Positions 17,036-25,799 of a stretch of DNA of 64,000 bases are shown one piece after another. Source of the stretch: Ensifer sp. MPMI2T (GTDB taxonomy: Bacteria; Pseudomonadota; Alphaproteobacteria; Rhizobiales; Rhizobiaceae). Under the pieces are notes generated by a model. That model was not told where the DNA came from, made no database searches, and saw only the letters and a program-made list of their open reading frames with translations. The position numbers and the translations under genes are program-made. Where the stretch lies: the NCBI RefSeq assembly GCF_004827385.1, contig NZ_SRXN01000025.1:1-64000 (forward strand), given 5' to 3'. Each line of letters begins with the position of its first letter. Positions within the stretch are counted from its first letter, which is position 1.

Positions 17036-17165
17036 CAGTACACGACGGTTGCGTAATGGATTTGGCGGTTGCTTTTTATCGCCCTCATTCCTGTGACAAG
17101 CACAGGAATGAGGTCATGGAGAGCCTTGTCACACCGCAACCGAAGCCGGCTAGTGTCGTGCACTG
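17036..17165. repeat. Second repeat family, compact complete copy with terminal inverted repeats
   Basis: About 130 bp. It starts CAGTACACGAC (17036-17046) and ends GTCGTGCACTG (17155-17165), which match as inverted repeats at 10 of 11 positions. Inside is a hairpin, cctcattcctgtg-acaag-cacaggaatgagg (about 17083-17113). The layout is that of a small non-autonomous element, with no coding capacity. It lies between the ketosynthase and HupE genes, which converge here. Confidence 0.75.
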
Positions 17166-17204
17166 TGGCGTCCGGTTGGACGCGCGGCGCAGTAGCCCTC
17201 AATG

Positions 17205-18224
17205 TCACGAAAACGCCGACTGGAGGCGCTCCAGGGTCCAGAATGCCGCCACTATGCCGATGGCGTAGGCCGACGCGACGACTGCCTTTCGCGGCACTTC
17301 GACAATTCTTCTGAGTGCAGCCACGATGGTCAGAACGGTGGCGATGAACATCAATTGTCCGATCTCGACGCCGAGGTTGAAACAAAGCAGCGCTAGGGGA
17401 ATGTCGTCCTGCGGCAGGCCCAGGTCCTGCAGCGCTCCGGCAAATCCGAATCCGTGCAGCAATCCGAACGCGAAGGCCACGATCCATGGCCATTCTATGG
17501 TCAGGCTGGTCTGTCCCCGCTCCATCCGGACGATCTCGGCTCCGATCAGAACAATGCTGAACGCGATCATGATTTCGACCGGCCCCGAAGGCAGCGCGAT
17601 CCAGCCCAACGTCGCGAAGGTGAGCGTTATCGAATGCGCGACGGTGAAGGCGGTAACGGTCTTCACCAGGACGCGCCAGTTTCGCACGATCATCATCAGA
17701 GCCGCGACAAAGAGCAGATGGTCAAATCCAAACAGAATGTGCTCTATGCCCTCCACGACGAACTGTCGGGCGACCTGAAACGGGCTTTGCCTGGCCGGGA
17801 TGTCGATCCATGGCTGCGCGGGCCGGACGAACGTGGTGCTGACCGTTCCGTCCTGCAGCTTCACGCGGACCAGGACGTCGGTGATCGTCGCCTGGAGCCC
17901 GACGAAGGTTATCCGTTCGCCCCTGAGCCCGCCGGGAGCTTCGATGATGCCGCGTTCGACAACGGAGTCGGATAGTCCGCGTTCGGACGGCTCCGCCACC
18001 GGGGTGACGCCGTCGGAATACTGCAACAGGACGGGCAGCCGCATGCCGAACAGGATTGGCGTGCGCCACAGCACACTGAAGCGGCTTTGTCCGATCTGAT
18101 CGATCTGCAGATAGGCGGGCCTCACCTCATGCGCCGAGGCGTCGATGGCCGTCGCGAGAAGCGAGATCAGCAGGGCAAGCAACAATCCCGCGCCGGCGCG
18201 GCAGGGGCGAGTGACGCGGTTCAT
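17205..18224 (-). CDS. HupE/UreJ-family membrane protein
   Basis: 339 aa from ATG 18224, which overlaps the upstream gene stop as ATGA. Signal peptide ends about ATAIDASA, exposing a mature HEVRPAYLQID start. An extracytoplasmic beta domain of about 120 residues follows, then a C-terminal membrane domain with GIEHILFGFDHLLFVAALMM, VTAFTVAHSITLTFATLG and GLLHGFGFAGALQDLGLP, the His-rich helices of the HupE/UreJ (nickel or cobalt permease-like) family. Last gene of a three-gene operon with a parvulin and a DUF3604 protein. A metal transport role is family-based inference. Confidence 0.88.
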   Translation of the reverse strand: MNRVTRPCRAGAGLLLALLISLLATAIDASAHEVRPAYLQIDQIGQSRFSVLWRTPILFGMRLPVLLQYSDGVTPVAEPSERGLSDSVVERGIIEAPGGLRGERITFVGLQATITDVLVRVKLQDGTVSTTFVRPAQPWIDIPARQSPFQVARQFVVEGIEHILFGFDHLLFVAALMMIVRNWRVLVKTVTAFTVAHSITLTFATLGWIALPSGPVEIMIAFSIVLIGAEIVRMERGQTSLTIEWPWIVAFAFGLLHGFGFAGALQDLGLPQDDIPLALLCFNLGVEIGQLMFIATVLTIVAALRRIVEVPRKAVVASAYAIGIVAAFWTLERLQSAFS

Positions 18225-19204
18225 TGCGACACCGGTTCGGCGGGCGTGGCTGCCGGGGCCTGCGCCTTCAGATCGCTCAAATCGACCGTATCGAGCGGAG
18301 CCACGACCACGGTGTAGCGCGAACGCATCTCGTCGAGCGCAGCGCGTTTGATCTCCCGGTAGCGGTCGTCCTGCCATGCCGACCTGACTTCGGCCGCGAC
18401 TTCCTCAAAGGCCGGAATGCGTCCCGGGTCCATCGCGTCTATCCGGACCAGGTGCCAGCCGTAGCCCGACTGTAGGGGACCGCGCCAGCCGGCAGGCTCG
18501 AGCTTGAACAGTTCCGCGGCGAAGGCGGGACCGAACTCCTTCAGCAACTGGTCGGGCGTGCTATCCCTGTAGTAGGTGCGCAGCATGAACGGATCGGCCA
18601 GCGCGGCGACCTCCGGGGAGTCGACGGGTTTTCCGGCCAAGGCCTCGAGCGCTGCCACGGCGTCATTGCGCGCGGACGCGCCTCGTTTGTCCGGAGAAAA
18701 ATAGAGCTGCCGGAAACTTGCGCGCGGCGGAAGCGCGAAGCGCTCAGAATTCCTCGAAAACCACTCCACCAGCTCCACCTTGTCGGGATCCTGGATGGCG
18801 GCGACGTCGGCCGCCAGGAAATCCATCTTCTGCACGATCCGGCGCTTGATGATCTCGTCGTTTCGATCGAGGCCGAGCGCCAGTCCCTCGCGGAACAGGA
18901 TCTCCTCCGCGACCTTCTGGTCGACAAGGCTTCGCAACTGGTCACGAGTGAGCTGCGGCCGCCCCTGCGCAAGCCAGGCGACCGCCATCTGGCGCAGGTC
19001 GTTTGCACCGATCTCGATCTGTTGCCCGTCGGTCGCCGCTTCCGGTTCCTCATCGAAGAACCAGTACGCTCCGAACACGACTGCACCGGCGGCGAAGAAG
19101 TGCACGAGCGGCTCGCCGAGTAGCGCACGCCAACGCTTCCCGGAACTCTTTTCCATGGTCTCGTTCCGTGCCGTTTTCGGTCGGGTCGTTTCCTGCTGAG
19201 GCAT
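18221..19204 (-). CDS. Membrane-anchored parvulin-type peptidyl-prolyl isomerase
   Basis: 327 aa. One membrane helix near residues 30-48 (PLVHFFAAGAVVFGAYWFF) anchors it, with the rest in the periplasm. A SurA/PpiC-like chaperone segment (LVDQKVAEEILFREGLALGL) precedes the parvulin-like domain, which ends with GPLQSGYGWHLVRIDAMDPG. It probably helps fold the large exported partner encoded upstream (DUF3604) or HupE. It overlaps hupE by 4 bases. Confidence 0.88.
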   Translation of the reverse strand: MPQQETTRPKTARNETMEKSSGKRWRALLGEPLVHFFAAGAVVFGAYWFFDEEPEAATDGQQIEIGANDLRQMAVAWLAQGRPQLTRDQLRSLVDQKVAEEILFREGLALGLDRNDEIIKRRIVQKMDFLAADVAAIQDPDKVELVEWFSRNSERFALPPRASFRQLYFSPDKRGASARNDAVAALEALAGKPVDSPEVAALADPFMLRTYYRDSTPDQLLKEFGPAFAAELFKLEPAGWRGPLQSGYGWHLVRIDAMDPGRIPAFEEVAAEVRSAWQDDRYREIKRAALDEMRSRYTVVVAPLDTVDLSDLKAQAPAATPAEPVSQ

Positions 19205-19234
19205 TGCTTCGGCTCTTCCCTTACAACGCCTCGA

Positions 19235-21439
19235 TCATTTCGCGACGTTCTCCAGCTCGTAGTTGGCATAGCCGAACTCGTTGCTGCGGGCCGCCACATA
19301 TTTGTCGCCGGAGCGGTAGACCGTCAGCTCGAACGGGGTGCCTTCGATGGTCGTCACGATGTGCCCGTCCTTGATCACGTAGTCCGCGGACGAGCCGGAA
19401 ACGCTGTGCATCACCTGCAGGAGATCGCCGCCCTTGGCCAAATCGCCGTCGAGCTCGGTGACGATGCGCTTTCCGTCCACACCAAAGAGCACGTTCGACG
19501 TCCGACCGGTCACATTGTTGCGAACCGTCAGGTTCTTTCCGACGACAAGTTCCTTGAGATCAGCGGTGCCAAGCGCCACCGCTCCGTTCTTGAGCAGGTC
19601 GGCGACCGTCAAGCCGGGCTTGGCCTTTGCGATTTCGCCCTCCGCCGGCGTGTACCAGATCGGCGTGCTCCACGCGCGCTCCTGGATCGTCGCGGGCGCG
19701 TTGCCGGGCGGGAGGATGCCGAGCTTTGCCGCATCATACGTGCTCCAGCGGGGGGTCGGTATCTGAATGGCCCGCGCATAGTAGAATGCATGTTGGCTCG
19801 GGTCGAATTCCGGATCCGTCCACACGGCCTTCAGTTCCACCGCGCCAATGTCGTTGGTGTAGGTAGCCTTGGTGATGTCGACCGTGTTGCCGACAGGGGG
19901 AAGCTTGCCCGTGGCCGGATCGGGCCGGCGATCGCCGGACCAGGCAACGTCAAAGATCTTTTCGAAGATCTGGCCATCCTTGGTCCAGCCTTTGATGATC
20001 TGGATACGATCGAGATTCCCGTCGGCAGGATCTTTCGCCGCCCAAACGGCGAAGGACGGCACCTTGCCTTCCGCCGGGGGGAGGTCGCCACCCATGGGAA
20101 CGCCTCCCGCATAGGCGGTCTTCACCCAGTCCGCTTGCGACAGCATGCCCTTGTCGAAGTCCCATCCCCCAAACAGGCGCAGCTTGATCCGCACGCCGCT
20201 TGTTGCGAACACTTCCCGGCGCTGCATTGCGGCGAAGATGGATTCACGGGTATTTTCCTCCGCCCAAACACCACCGAGCCCGGACGTTCCCGTTTTCAGG
20301 ATGTCCATGCCGGAGGCGACCACGCCGGCCAGTCGAGCCTCGGGCGTGGCATCGGTAAGTCCGTGGTCGCCGAAGAAATTGTCCTGGGCATAGGCCGTGG
20401 CGGTGTTGTGCGAGTCGCCTGCACCCACGACGCCGAATTTATACGGATTGTAGCCACGCGTGGCCTGCATCGCCAATCCGTTCTGGTAGGCTTCGCGGGC
20501 GTAGCTTCCGTGCAGCTTTGAAAAGCTGTTATCGAGGCCGATCAGATAGTTCATGATCTCGAAGCCTGCGAATTCGTCGTTCGGCGACAGATCCGGATGT
20601 GTTTCGGATGCGCCTTTGACCTGCTTCATCTCGATCAGCGGTTCGTTCGTCATCCGCTGCTGAGCCCAGGCCGCGTCCAGTGGGTTGCCTTTGCTGTCGA
20701 CCTCGAGGGGAAACATGATGCCGTTGGAGAGGTTCGCATTGTGCGATATCGCCAGAGCCTCGTTGCCGGCCTTTCTCTGTTCGTCCATCCAGTTCCATAG
20801 GTCCTCCGGGTGATCGGACTGGATCGCGGTGAACGGCGCGTCAGGAACTTTCGAACAGTCCTTGAAGAACACGTTCCGATGCATGTTCTGGTTTTGAGGC
20901 ATGGACGTCCACTCATAGGCGCAGAACGTCGTGAATTGGCCGGGCTTGTAGTATTTGTCGGCGATCTCGATGTTGTGTTTCCAGACCGAGTTCATGACCG
21001 AGGGATCGAGCAATTCCTTGATCGGTTCATTGTGCGCGATGCTGCCTGCCAGCCACTGAAATATTTCCATCGCGGTGTTGTTTTTTGTGACTTTGAGCCT
21101 CGCGGCCACCGGCAGCTTGCTGATCGGCGAGTTCGGGTCGTTTGCGAGCCTCACAACCCCCACATATTCCGAATGGTCGGTGACCCCCTGAAAATCGAGC
21201 GGGGTCCGGATCTTCACGTCGTAGCCGGCGGGATGCTTGATCGTCTGTCCCATCGAGTACTGGTACGCCTCTTCGGGGCCGGTTACCGTGTTGCCGAGAA
21301 TGTAAGCGTCAAGGGACCAACTGGTGTGCTGATGCGTCTGCCCGAAGTAGGCGTTGCGGTCCTGGGCATGCGCCGGGCCGAAAATCGGGACCGCGGCCAC
21401 CAAAGCAAGCAAACCGGACGTTCCGACTGCTGTACGCAT
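19235..21439 (-). CDS. DUF3604 exported protein, PHP-like
   Basis: 734 aa from ATG 21439, chosen because it follows GGGAGGG and begins a signal peptide ending at FGPAHA. Upstream in-frame starts to 21703 would precede this signal. The mature protein opens with [18 protein letters not shown], and [15 protein letters not shown] recalls the metal-binding His/Asp motifs of PHP phosphoesterases. A later [16 protein letters not shown] motif supplies more His/Asp. The family is of unknown function and probably metal-dependent. It is the first gene of the operon with PpiC and HupE. Confidence 0.88.
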   Translation of the reverse strand: MRTAVGTSGLLALVAAVPIFGPAHAQDRNAYFGQTHQHTSWSLDAYILGNTVTGPEEAYQYSMGQTIKHPAGYDVKIRTPLDFQGVTDHSEYVGVVRLANDPNSPISKLPVAARLKVTKNNTAMEIFQWLAGSIAHNEPIKELLDPSVMNSVWKHNIEIADKYYKPGQFTTFCAYEWTSMPQNQNMHRNVFFKDCSKVPDAPFTAIQSDHPEDLWNWMDEQRKAGNEALAISHNANLSNGIMFPLEVDSKGNPLDAAWAQQRMTNEPLIEMKQVKGASETHPDLSPNDEFAGFEIMNYLIGLDNSFSKLHGSYAREAYQNGLAMQATRGYNPYKFGVVGAGDSHNTATAYAQDNFFGDHGLTDATPEARLAGVVASGMDILKTGTSGLGGVWAEENTRESIFAAMQRREVFATSGVRIKLRLFGGWDFDKGMLSQADWVKTAYAGGVPMGGDLPPAEGKVPSFAVWAAKDPADGNLDRIQIIKGWTKDGQIFEKIFDVAWSGDRRPDPATGKLPPVGNTVDITKATYTNDIGAVELKAVWTDPEFDPSQHAFYYARAIQIPTPRWSTYDAAKLGILPPGNAPATIQERAWSTPIWYTPAEGEIAKAKPGLTVADLLKNGAVALGTADLKELVVGKNLTVRNNVTGRTSNVLFGVDGKRIVTELDGDLAKGGDLLQVMHSVSGSSADYVIKDGHIVTTIEGTPFELTVYRSGDKYVAARSNEFGYANYELENVAK

Positions 21440-21882
21440 GCAACCCTCCCTCGGGCTCGGATGTCGATGATGCAACATAAAGTGTAAATCTGACGCTTCT
21501 GCAACAACGAAGATCGCGACGGGCCAAAATTCGCTACTGGCGAAAGGATGGTGGGCGGGAGCCTCCGCGCAGGGCTCAATCGAGCCATTTCCGCGAGATG
21601 AGGATCGAGGAAAGCCTTCCGTGCTGCTATCGGGAGGCGCAACGCGCTGGTGTCGTGTACTGTGGCGTCTGACAGGACGTACGGCGTCTTTGAAATAACG
21701 CAATTCCGGACGGAAAACCGTTACACGCCTTTCCTGGAATTGCTCTACAGCGCCGCGCGTCTTATCAGACGCGCAAAGGATGCTGTAGCACTTTGAATTG
21801 CTGCATGTTCTTGTCCTTTAATCGGCTACGATTAAAGGCGACATGCAGTAGCGTCCTGCGACGACAGGGAGGAGGTGGAACG
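21440..21882. other. Intergenic with promoter region and repeats
   Basis: The gap lies between the divergent DUF3604 operon and the small gene at 21883. It holds an isolated terminal sequence of the second repeat family (GTCGTGTACTG, 21652-21662) and a complete 108-bp repeat at 21745-21851. No gene is supported. Confidence 0.5.
21745..21851 (+). repeat. 108-bp two-palindrome repeat, full copy
   Basis: Starts ctacagcgccgcgcgtctta, continues through cactttgaattgctgcatg, and ends acatgcagtag. The right palindrome here has the cctttaatcgg...gattaaagg variant with cgacatg, a subtype shared with the copies at 40301 and 40396. Confidence 0.88.
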
Positions 21883-22119
21883 GTGTTTTCATACGCTGCT
21901 CGCCTTGTGGCCATCGGAGCGCTCGTGGCCGGGGTCTGGCAGATCGTACTGGGGCTGGTGATCTCGACGGGTTATCTGGATCGGGATGCCGTGTCGCGCT
22001 TCACAACGGCTTCGTCATTGGACCAGGCGATCGATGAAGGGCTTTACTGGATCGTGTTCGGCGTCGCGCTCGGAACGCTCGCGGAGATAGGATTGGCCGT
22101 CCGCAAGCGGCGCGAGTGA
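21883..22119 (+). CDS. Small two-helix membrane protein
   Basis: 78 aa with a GTG start at 21883, preceded by gggaggagg. Two hydrophobic helices are visible: LVAIGALVAGVWQIVLGLVI and LYWIVFGVALGTLAEIGLAV, joined by a polar loop, ending in KRRE. No family is recognised. The strong ribosome site and two-helix layout make it a believable gene. Confidence 0.65.
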   Translation: MFSYAARLVAIGALVAGVWQIVLGLVISTGYLDRDAVSRFTTASSLDQAIDEGLYWIVFGVALGTLAEIGLAVRKRRE

Positions 22120-22138
22120 TGCGGGGTAAGGCGCGCCG

Positions 22139-22546
22139 TCAGCCAGCGCGTGCAGTCGCGAGCGCCGCGCTCAGGCTCCCGGGCGGCGCGTCCACAAGCA
22201 ACTGGAAGAAAATGCCGGCGGCATCGCGGGGGCCGGCGGCGGCAAGCCAGTGGGGATCCGTCATCACGACGGCGCGTCGTTTCGCGTCGTGCTCATCTTC
22301 TGTTTCGGCCTGGTAAATGGCGCATGCCATTCCGGTTTTCGAACAGTAAGCGATTTCGAACACACCGGACGGTTTGCCGTCCGGCGCGTCATAGATTTGC
22401 AGCACGTAACCCTTAAAGCCCCGGCGCTCGCCGCGCTGATCGAGCTCGCGCAGGATCGATGGGCTGAGCTTGTCCCGGTCGACAGGTAACGGCGGCGTCC
22501 AGAAAGGCCCCGTTGCAGTATCGTCGAGCTTGGCGCCGGCGTACAT
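22139..22546 (-). CDS. Conserved-looking hypothetical protein
   Basis: 135 aa from ATG 22546 (MYAGAKLDDTATGPFWTPPL). Soluble, with no signal peptide or membrane helix. Features such as RGFKGYVLQIYDAPDGKPSG, EIAYCSKTGMACAIY and a C-terminal WLAAAGPRDAAGIFFQLL helix look like a folded enzyme-like or binding domain, but no family is recognised. It converges on the small membrane protein gene at 21883-22119. Confidence 0.6.
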   Translation of the reverse strand: MYAGAKLDDTATGPFWTPPLPVDRDKLSPSILRELDQRGERRGFKGYVLQIYDAPDGKPSGVFEIAYCSKTGMACAIYQAETEDEHDAKRRAVVMTDPHWLAAAGPRDAAGIFFQLLVDAPPGSLSAALATARAG

Positions 22547-22652
22547 GTCACTGCTCCTGTAAGCTGGAGGGCGTTTCTGTAGGGTAGAGAGCCGCAAAAC
22601 TATCAATTTTTGGCCGGTTGTGACAGGTCCAAGCATTGCACTTTTCGAGAGC

Positions 22653-22732
22653 CTGCTGCGCGTTTCCTTGAAACGTCGCCGATGTAAGGAGAAATACGCA
22701 GCAATTCAAAGTGCCAAGACGCGCGGCGCAGT
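22653..22732 (-). repeat. Decayed reverse copy of the 108-bp repeat
   Basis: Reverse orientation. The motifs gcagcaattcaaagtgc and agacgcgcggcgc are recognisable, and the outer ctactgcatg end has diverged to ctgctgcgcg. It lies within the 430-base gap between the gene at 22139 and the DUF1236-like gene. Confidence 0.6.
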
Positions 22733-22745
22733 AAGGCAAGAAGAG

Positions 22746-22796
22746 GGTCCCAGAGCGGTTAGAAGGGACAATCGCGGCGGCTCTGGGACCTTTTCG
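22746..22796 (+). terminator. Possible hairpin terminator
   Basis: GGTCCCAGAGC (22746-22756) pairs perfectly with GCTCTGGGACC (22780-22790), followed by TTTT. The loop is long (23 bases) and the T-run is short, so termination is only plausible. No gene ends immediately upstream on this strand. Confidence 0.35.
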
Positions 22797-22976
22797 CGTC
22801 GACGGCGGTGTCGGGGGCTTGTCGTGTCGTCGGCGCTCCACTGTCACCATATGTTTGAGGCGGAAGGGCCGCAACGGTCCTAGGACCTTTGGCTTTGCCT
22901 CTCGGACTTAAGTCCAGCGGCTGGAACTGTTTTCTTGCCCCACTCGTTGCCCCTTAATCCAACAAAGGAGGCGACA

Positions 22977-23384
22977 ATGAAAAAACTTGTTTTCATCGCT
23001 GCGGCAGCCGCCCTCCTTGGCGGCCCCGCAATCGCTCAGACTAACAACGATGGCAACCGCAGCACTGGTGCGGGTATCGCCGGCGGTGCGGCGACGGGCG
23101 CCATTATCGGCGGCCCGGTCGGTGCTGGCGTTGGCGCAGTTGTCGGAGGCGTGCTTGGCGGCGCACTGGCACCGCCGCCTCCGAGGGTGGTTACCACAGT
23201 CCAACAGATGCCACCGCCGCCGTCGGTCGTCGTCCGGAAACGGATCCGCGTTGGCCAGCCACTTCCAGAGTCGGTCGTGCTGACTCCGGTTCCGCAGGCT
23301 CCGGAATACTCGGTGGCCGTCGTCAACGACCAGCGGCTGATCGTCGAACCGAGGTCTCGTAGAGTGGTTCAGATCGTCCGCTGA
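22977..23384 (+). CDS. Periplasmic glycine-zipper protein, DUF1236-like
   Basis: 135 aa, ATG 22977 after aaaggaggcgac. Signal peptide ends at GGPAIA. Residues 33-66 are a Gly/Ala zipper (GAGIAGGAATGAIIGGPVGA), a proline stretch follows, and the end has the DUF1236-like signature VAVVNDQRLIVEPRSRRVVQ. Such proteins are frequent in rhizobia, and their function is unknown. It stands alone. Confidence 0.82.
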   Translation: MKKLVFIAAAAALLGGPAIAQTNNDGNRSTGAGIAGGAATGAIIGGPVGAGVGAVVGGVLGGALAPPPPRVVTTVQQMPPPPSVVVRKRIRVGQPLPESVVLTPVPQAPEYSVAVVNDQRLIVEPRSRRVVQIVR

Positions 23385-23753
23385 CGGCCCGACCCACAGC
23401 GCCCGCGCGTCTTATTAGACGCGCAAAGGACGCTGCGGTCCTTCGAGTTGGTTCATGAAGGCATGCCGACAGGTTTCGGTGCCGATCATCACGCCAACAT
23501 CTTTCATCGACGGGAGCCCGTCGCCCTCGCGGCGGGCTCCTCCCCACAGTTCATGCAAAAATCGAATATCGGACCTTTGGCCCATATCGCACCGGACTTT
23601 GGTCCGATGATCACCGCAACAAAGAGGAGGATACTTCAACTTTTGGGGGTGCCGGCGACAGTGCACCGACACGAACCTATACTGATTTCAGAAGCGATTT
23701 AGAGCGGGGCCCTTCGCCAAGAAAAGCGTGGGACCCCCGCTTGTGCGAGGGCG

Positions 23754-24003
23754 CTACAGCGCCGCGCGTCCTATCAGACGCTACTGTACCCGACAGCGAT
23801 GCAATTGGCTTTGGCGGATGCTTTTTTCGCCCTCGTCCCTGTGCTTGTCGCAGGAATGAGGATGAGACGAGACGCCTTGCCCTACCGCAACCGACGAGGC
23901 CGGCTACTGTCGTGTACGGTGATTAAACGCGCAAAGGACGCTGTAACGCTTTGAATTGCTGCATGTTTTTTGAATCGGCTACGATTTAAGGAAACGTGCA
24001 GTG
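23754..24003 (+). repeat. 108-bp repeat interrupted by the second repeat family
   Basis: The left part, ctacagcgccgcgcgtcctatcagacg (quoted in two parts: ctacagcgccgcgcg, tcctatcagacg), occupies 23754-23780. The right part resumes at about 23921 with gattaaacgcgcaaagg and runs to the gcagtgg end at 24003. Removing 23781-23920 restores a normal repeat of about 110 bp. Confidence 0.75.
23781..23920. mobile_element. Second-family repeat inserted within the 108-bp repeat
   Basis: It starts ctactgtacccgacag and ends ctactgtcgtgtacgg, so its ends are inverted copies related to the CAGTACACGAC termini at 17036-17165. Inside is the cctcgtccctgtgcttgtcgcaggaatgag hairpin, given here as two halves: cctcgtccctgtg and cgcaggaatgag. 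There is no coding capacity. Flanking atcagacg (left) and attaaacg (right) may be an eroded target duplication. The insertion shows that this family has moved. Confidence 0.7.
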
Positions 24004-24044
24004 GTCAAGGCGATCGCTCTTCCGATCACGATCTCCTCTTCCGG

Positions 24045-24263
24045 TCACTGGGTTCCTGACAGACGCTGCCGCAGGAAAGGCACGGTGAGCATTTTCAGCA
24101 ACGCCGGATCGCGGATGCCGAGGTTATAATTGAAGATCAAGCGTGTAAGGGCGCTCTCTGCCGCATCACTGGCCCGGAGCATTTGGTGATCCACCAGCAA
24201 CTCCTCGAACACTGCACTCAGCATGTCGACATCGTGAAGGGGAATGTGAGGTCTGATCGGCAT
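24045..24263 (-). CDS. Small conserved-looking helical protein
   Basis: 72 aa, ATG 24263 preceded by ggaggaag. Soluble and helical, with IPLHDVDMLSAVFEELLVDH and ALTRLIFNYNLGIRDPALL. No family is recognised. The strong ribosome site and amphipathic pattern support a real gene. It is flanked on both sides by repeats. Confidence 0.6.
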   Translation of the reverse strand: MPIRPHIPLHDVDMLSAVFEELLVDHQMLRASDAAESALTRLIFNYNLGIRDPALLKMLTVPFLRQRLSGTQ

Positions 24264-24795
24264 AGCGCATCTTCCTCCGTTAGCACGACAGCGCTATGAC
24301 GCCGGCGAGGCGCTGAATATTCCCGCAGATATCCAGATGATGCGTTCTGGTGCGAGGCGCTGGCTCCTTTATAATTTTACTACAGCATCCTTTGCGCGTC
24401 TTATCAGACGCGCAAAGGATGCTGTAGCACTTTGAATTGCTGCATGTTTTTCCTTAAATCGACTGCGGTTTAAGGAAACATGCAGTAGGGCGTTGGCACG
24501 CGCCGTTCAGCCGGTTGGGTCCGCTGACGCGGGATGAGAAAAAGTGCGTGGTTTCCGCCCCCCATCCCACTCTACCTCATCAGCATCGATTACGTTCATG
24601 ATTTTACGTGATTCAACCTAAAATAATCGTGATTTGCTGCGCCGCCGGGGGTTGCAATGCCGCGCCATCGGAATGGCGACACAGTTGTTACTCGCCATCC
24701 TCACGATCCGGAGCCAGACTGTCCTTACGAATAACGGACGGGCGAGGAGCGGCCGCGATACGCGGCCCATTGCCCCAGATCAGGAGGTAAGAGCG
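24264..24795. other. Intergenic with a full repeat and AT-rich promoter-like segment
   Basis: Contains the 108-bp repeat at 24380-24488. An AT-rich segment at about 24585-24640 (acgtgattcaacctaaaata) is likely to hold the promoter of the DUF899 gene at 24796. No gene is supported; the in-frame extension upstream of 24796 looks non-coding. Confidence 0.45.
24380..24488 (+). repeat. 108-bp repeat with perfectly symmetrical left palindrome
   Basis: Here the left palindrome is exact: 22-bp arms beginning ctacagcatcctttgcgcgt and ending acgcgcaaaggatgctgtag around a TATC loop (24380-24427). Other copies have a shorter, asymmetric left arm (ctacagcgccgcgcgtct). The right half is standard and ends acatgcagtag. 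Confidence 0.88.
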
Positions 24796-25587
24796 ATGAC
24801 TACGCCAGCCGAGAATGCACGCAAAGCCGGAAAGCCTGCCATGCACACCCCGCCGGTCGTATCGCCCAAGGAATGGGAGGCGGCACGGCAGAAGCTATTG
24901 GTCAAGGAAAAGGCCCAGACCCGCGCCCGTGATGCGCTCGCCGCGGAGCGCCGGCGAATGCCGTGGATGGCCGTGACGAAGGACTACGTGTTTGAGGGGC
25001 CCGAGGGCAAGGTCAGCCTCTCCGACCTCTTCGACGGCCGGCACCAGCTGATCGTCTACCGCGCCTTCTACGAGCCGGGCGTCTTCGGCTGGCCCGAGCA
25101 CGCCTGCCGGGGCTGCTCCATGGTGGCCGACCAGGTGGCCCATCTCGCCCATCTCAACGCCCGCGACACGACACTGGTCTTCGTCTCGCGCGCACCCCAG
25201 GCGGACATCAAGCGGCTTAAGGCACGGATGGGCTGGGACATGCCGTGGTTCACCATCACCGACAGCTTCGACGCCGACTTCGGCGTGGACGAGTGGCACG
25301 GCACCAACGTGTTCTACCGCGACGGCGACCGCATTTTCCGCACCTACTTCGTCAACAACCGCGGCGACGAGCAGATGGGGGGTACCTGGAACTACCTCGA
25401 CATCACACCGCTCGGCCGGCAGGAGGTCTGGGAGGACTCGCCCGAGGGCTATCCCCAGACCCCGACCTACAAGTGGTGGAACTGGCACGACAGCTACGTC
25501 GCGGACGCCGCGCCCGACCAGAAATGGGTCGAGGTATCGGACGCCGGCGAGGCGGCGATGCGCAAGCAGGACACGGACAAGCAATAA
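24796..25587 (+). CDS. DUF899-family thioredoxin-like protein
   Basis: 263 aa from ATG 24796, preceded by AGGAGGTAAG. DUF899 family: SPKEWEAARQKLLVKEK, then RRRMPWMAVTKDYVFEGPEG, LIVYRAFYEPGVFGWPEHAC and GCSMVADQVAHLAHLNARD. The fold is thioredoxin-like, but the usual CxxC is replaced by CRGC. The function of the family is unknown. A second, more divergent DUF899 protein is encoded at 39237-39977. The gene appears to be monocistronic. Confidence 0.9.
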   Translation: MTTPAENARKAGKPAMHTPPVVSPKEWEAARQKLLVKEKAQTRARDALAAERRRMPWMAVTKDYVFEGPEGKVSLSDLFDGRHQLIVYRAFYEPGVFGWPEHACRGCSMVADQVAHLAHLNARDTTLVFVSRAPQADIKRLKARMGWDMPWFTITDSFDADFGVDEWHGTNVFYRDGDRIFRTYFVNNRGDEQMGGTWNYLDITPLGRQEVWEDSPEGYPQTPTYKWWNWHDSYVADAAPDQKWVEVSDAGEAAMRKQDTDKQ

Positions 25588-25799
25588 GCGGGGCCTTTTC
25601 GGTAGCGACGACGGCTGGTCGCGCAAGGGCGGCCGGCCGCCGGCGCCGAGGCCTAACGATCGGACCTGCACTGCCTTGCGGACTTTGCGATGGCGCCTGA
25701 GCCGGCTTTCGACAATCACCCCGCTGCTCCTCCAATTTGCGGACGCGTTTTGCTCCCTCCCTTCTGCTAAGCTTCCGGCGACAGCGGAGGAGAAAAGCC

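Larger units (their letters stand above)
23385..24044. other. Repeat-rich intergenic region
   Basis: Position 23397-23451 is a left-half copy of the 108-bp repeat (cgcgcgtcttattagacgcgc). Between 23452 and 23753 nothing coding is supported, though a hairpin gggagcccg...cgggctcc occurs near 23512-23540. From 23754 a 108-bp repeat is interrupted by a copy of the second repeat family (see separate entries). Confidence 0.55.

Noticed and set aside
19361-20521. 386-aa open frame on the plus strand
   Set aside because: It lies antisense inside the DUF3604 gene and has no recognisable domain.
23448-23702. 84-aa open frame in the repeat-rich gap
   Set aside because: Weak start, no family, and it runs across a hairpin and repeat-flanked sequence. 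It could be a gene fragment but cannot be supported.
23754-24488. Possible CRISPR-like array of repeats
   Set aside because: The repeats are about 108 bp, unevenly spaced, often in opposite orientations and palindromic. There are no regular spacers and no cas genes.
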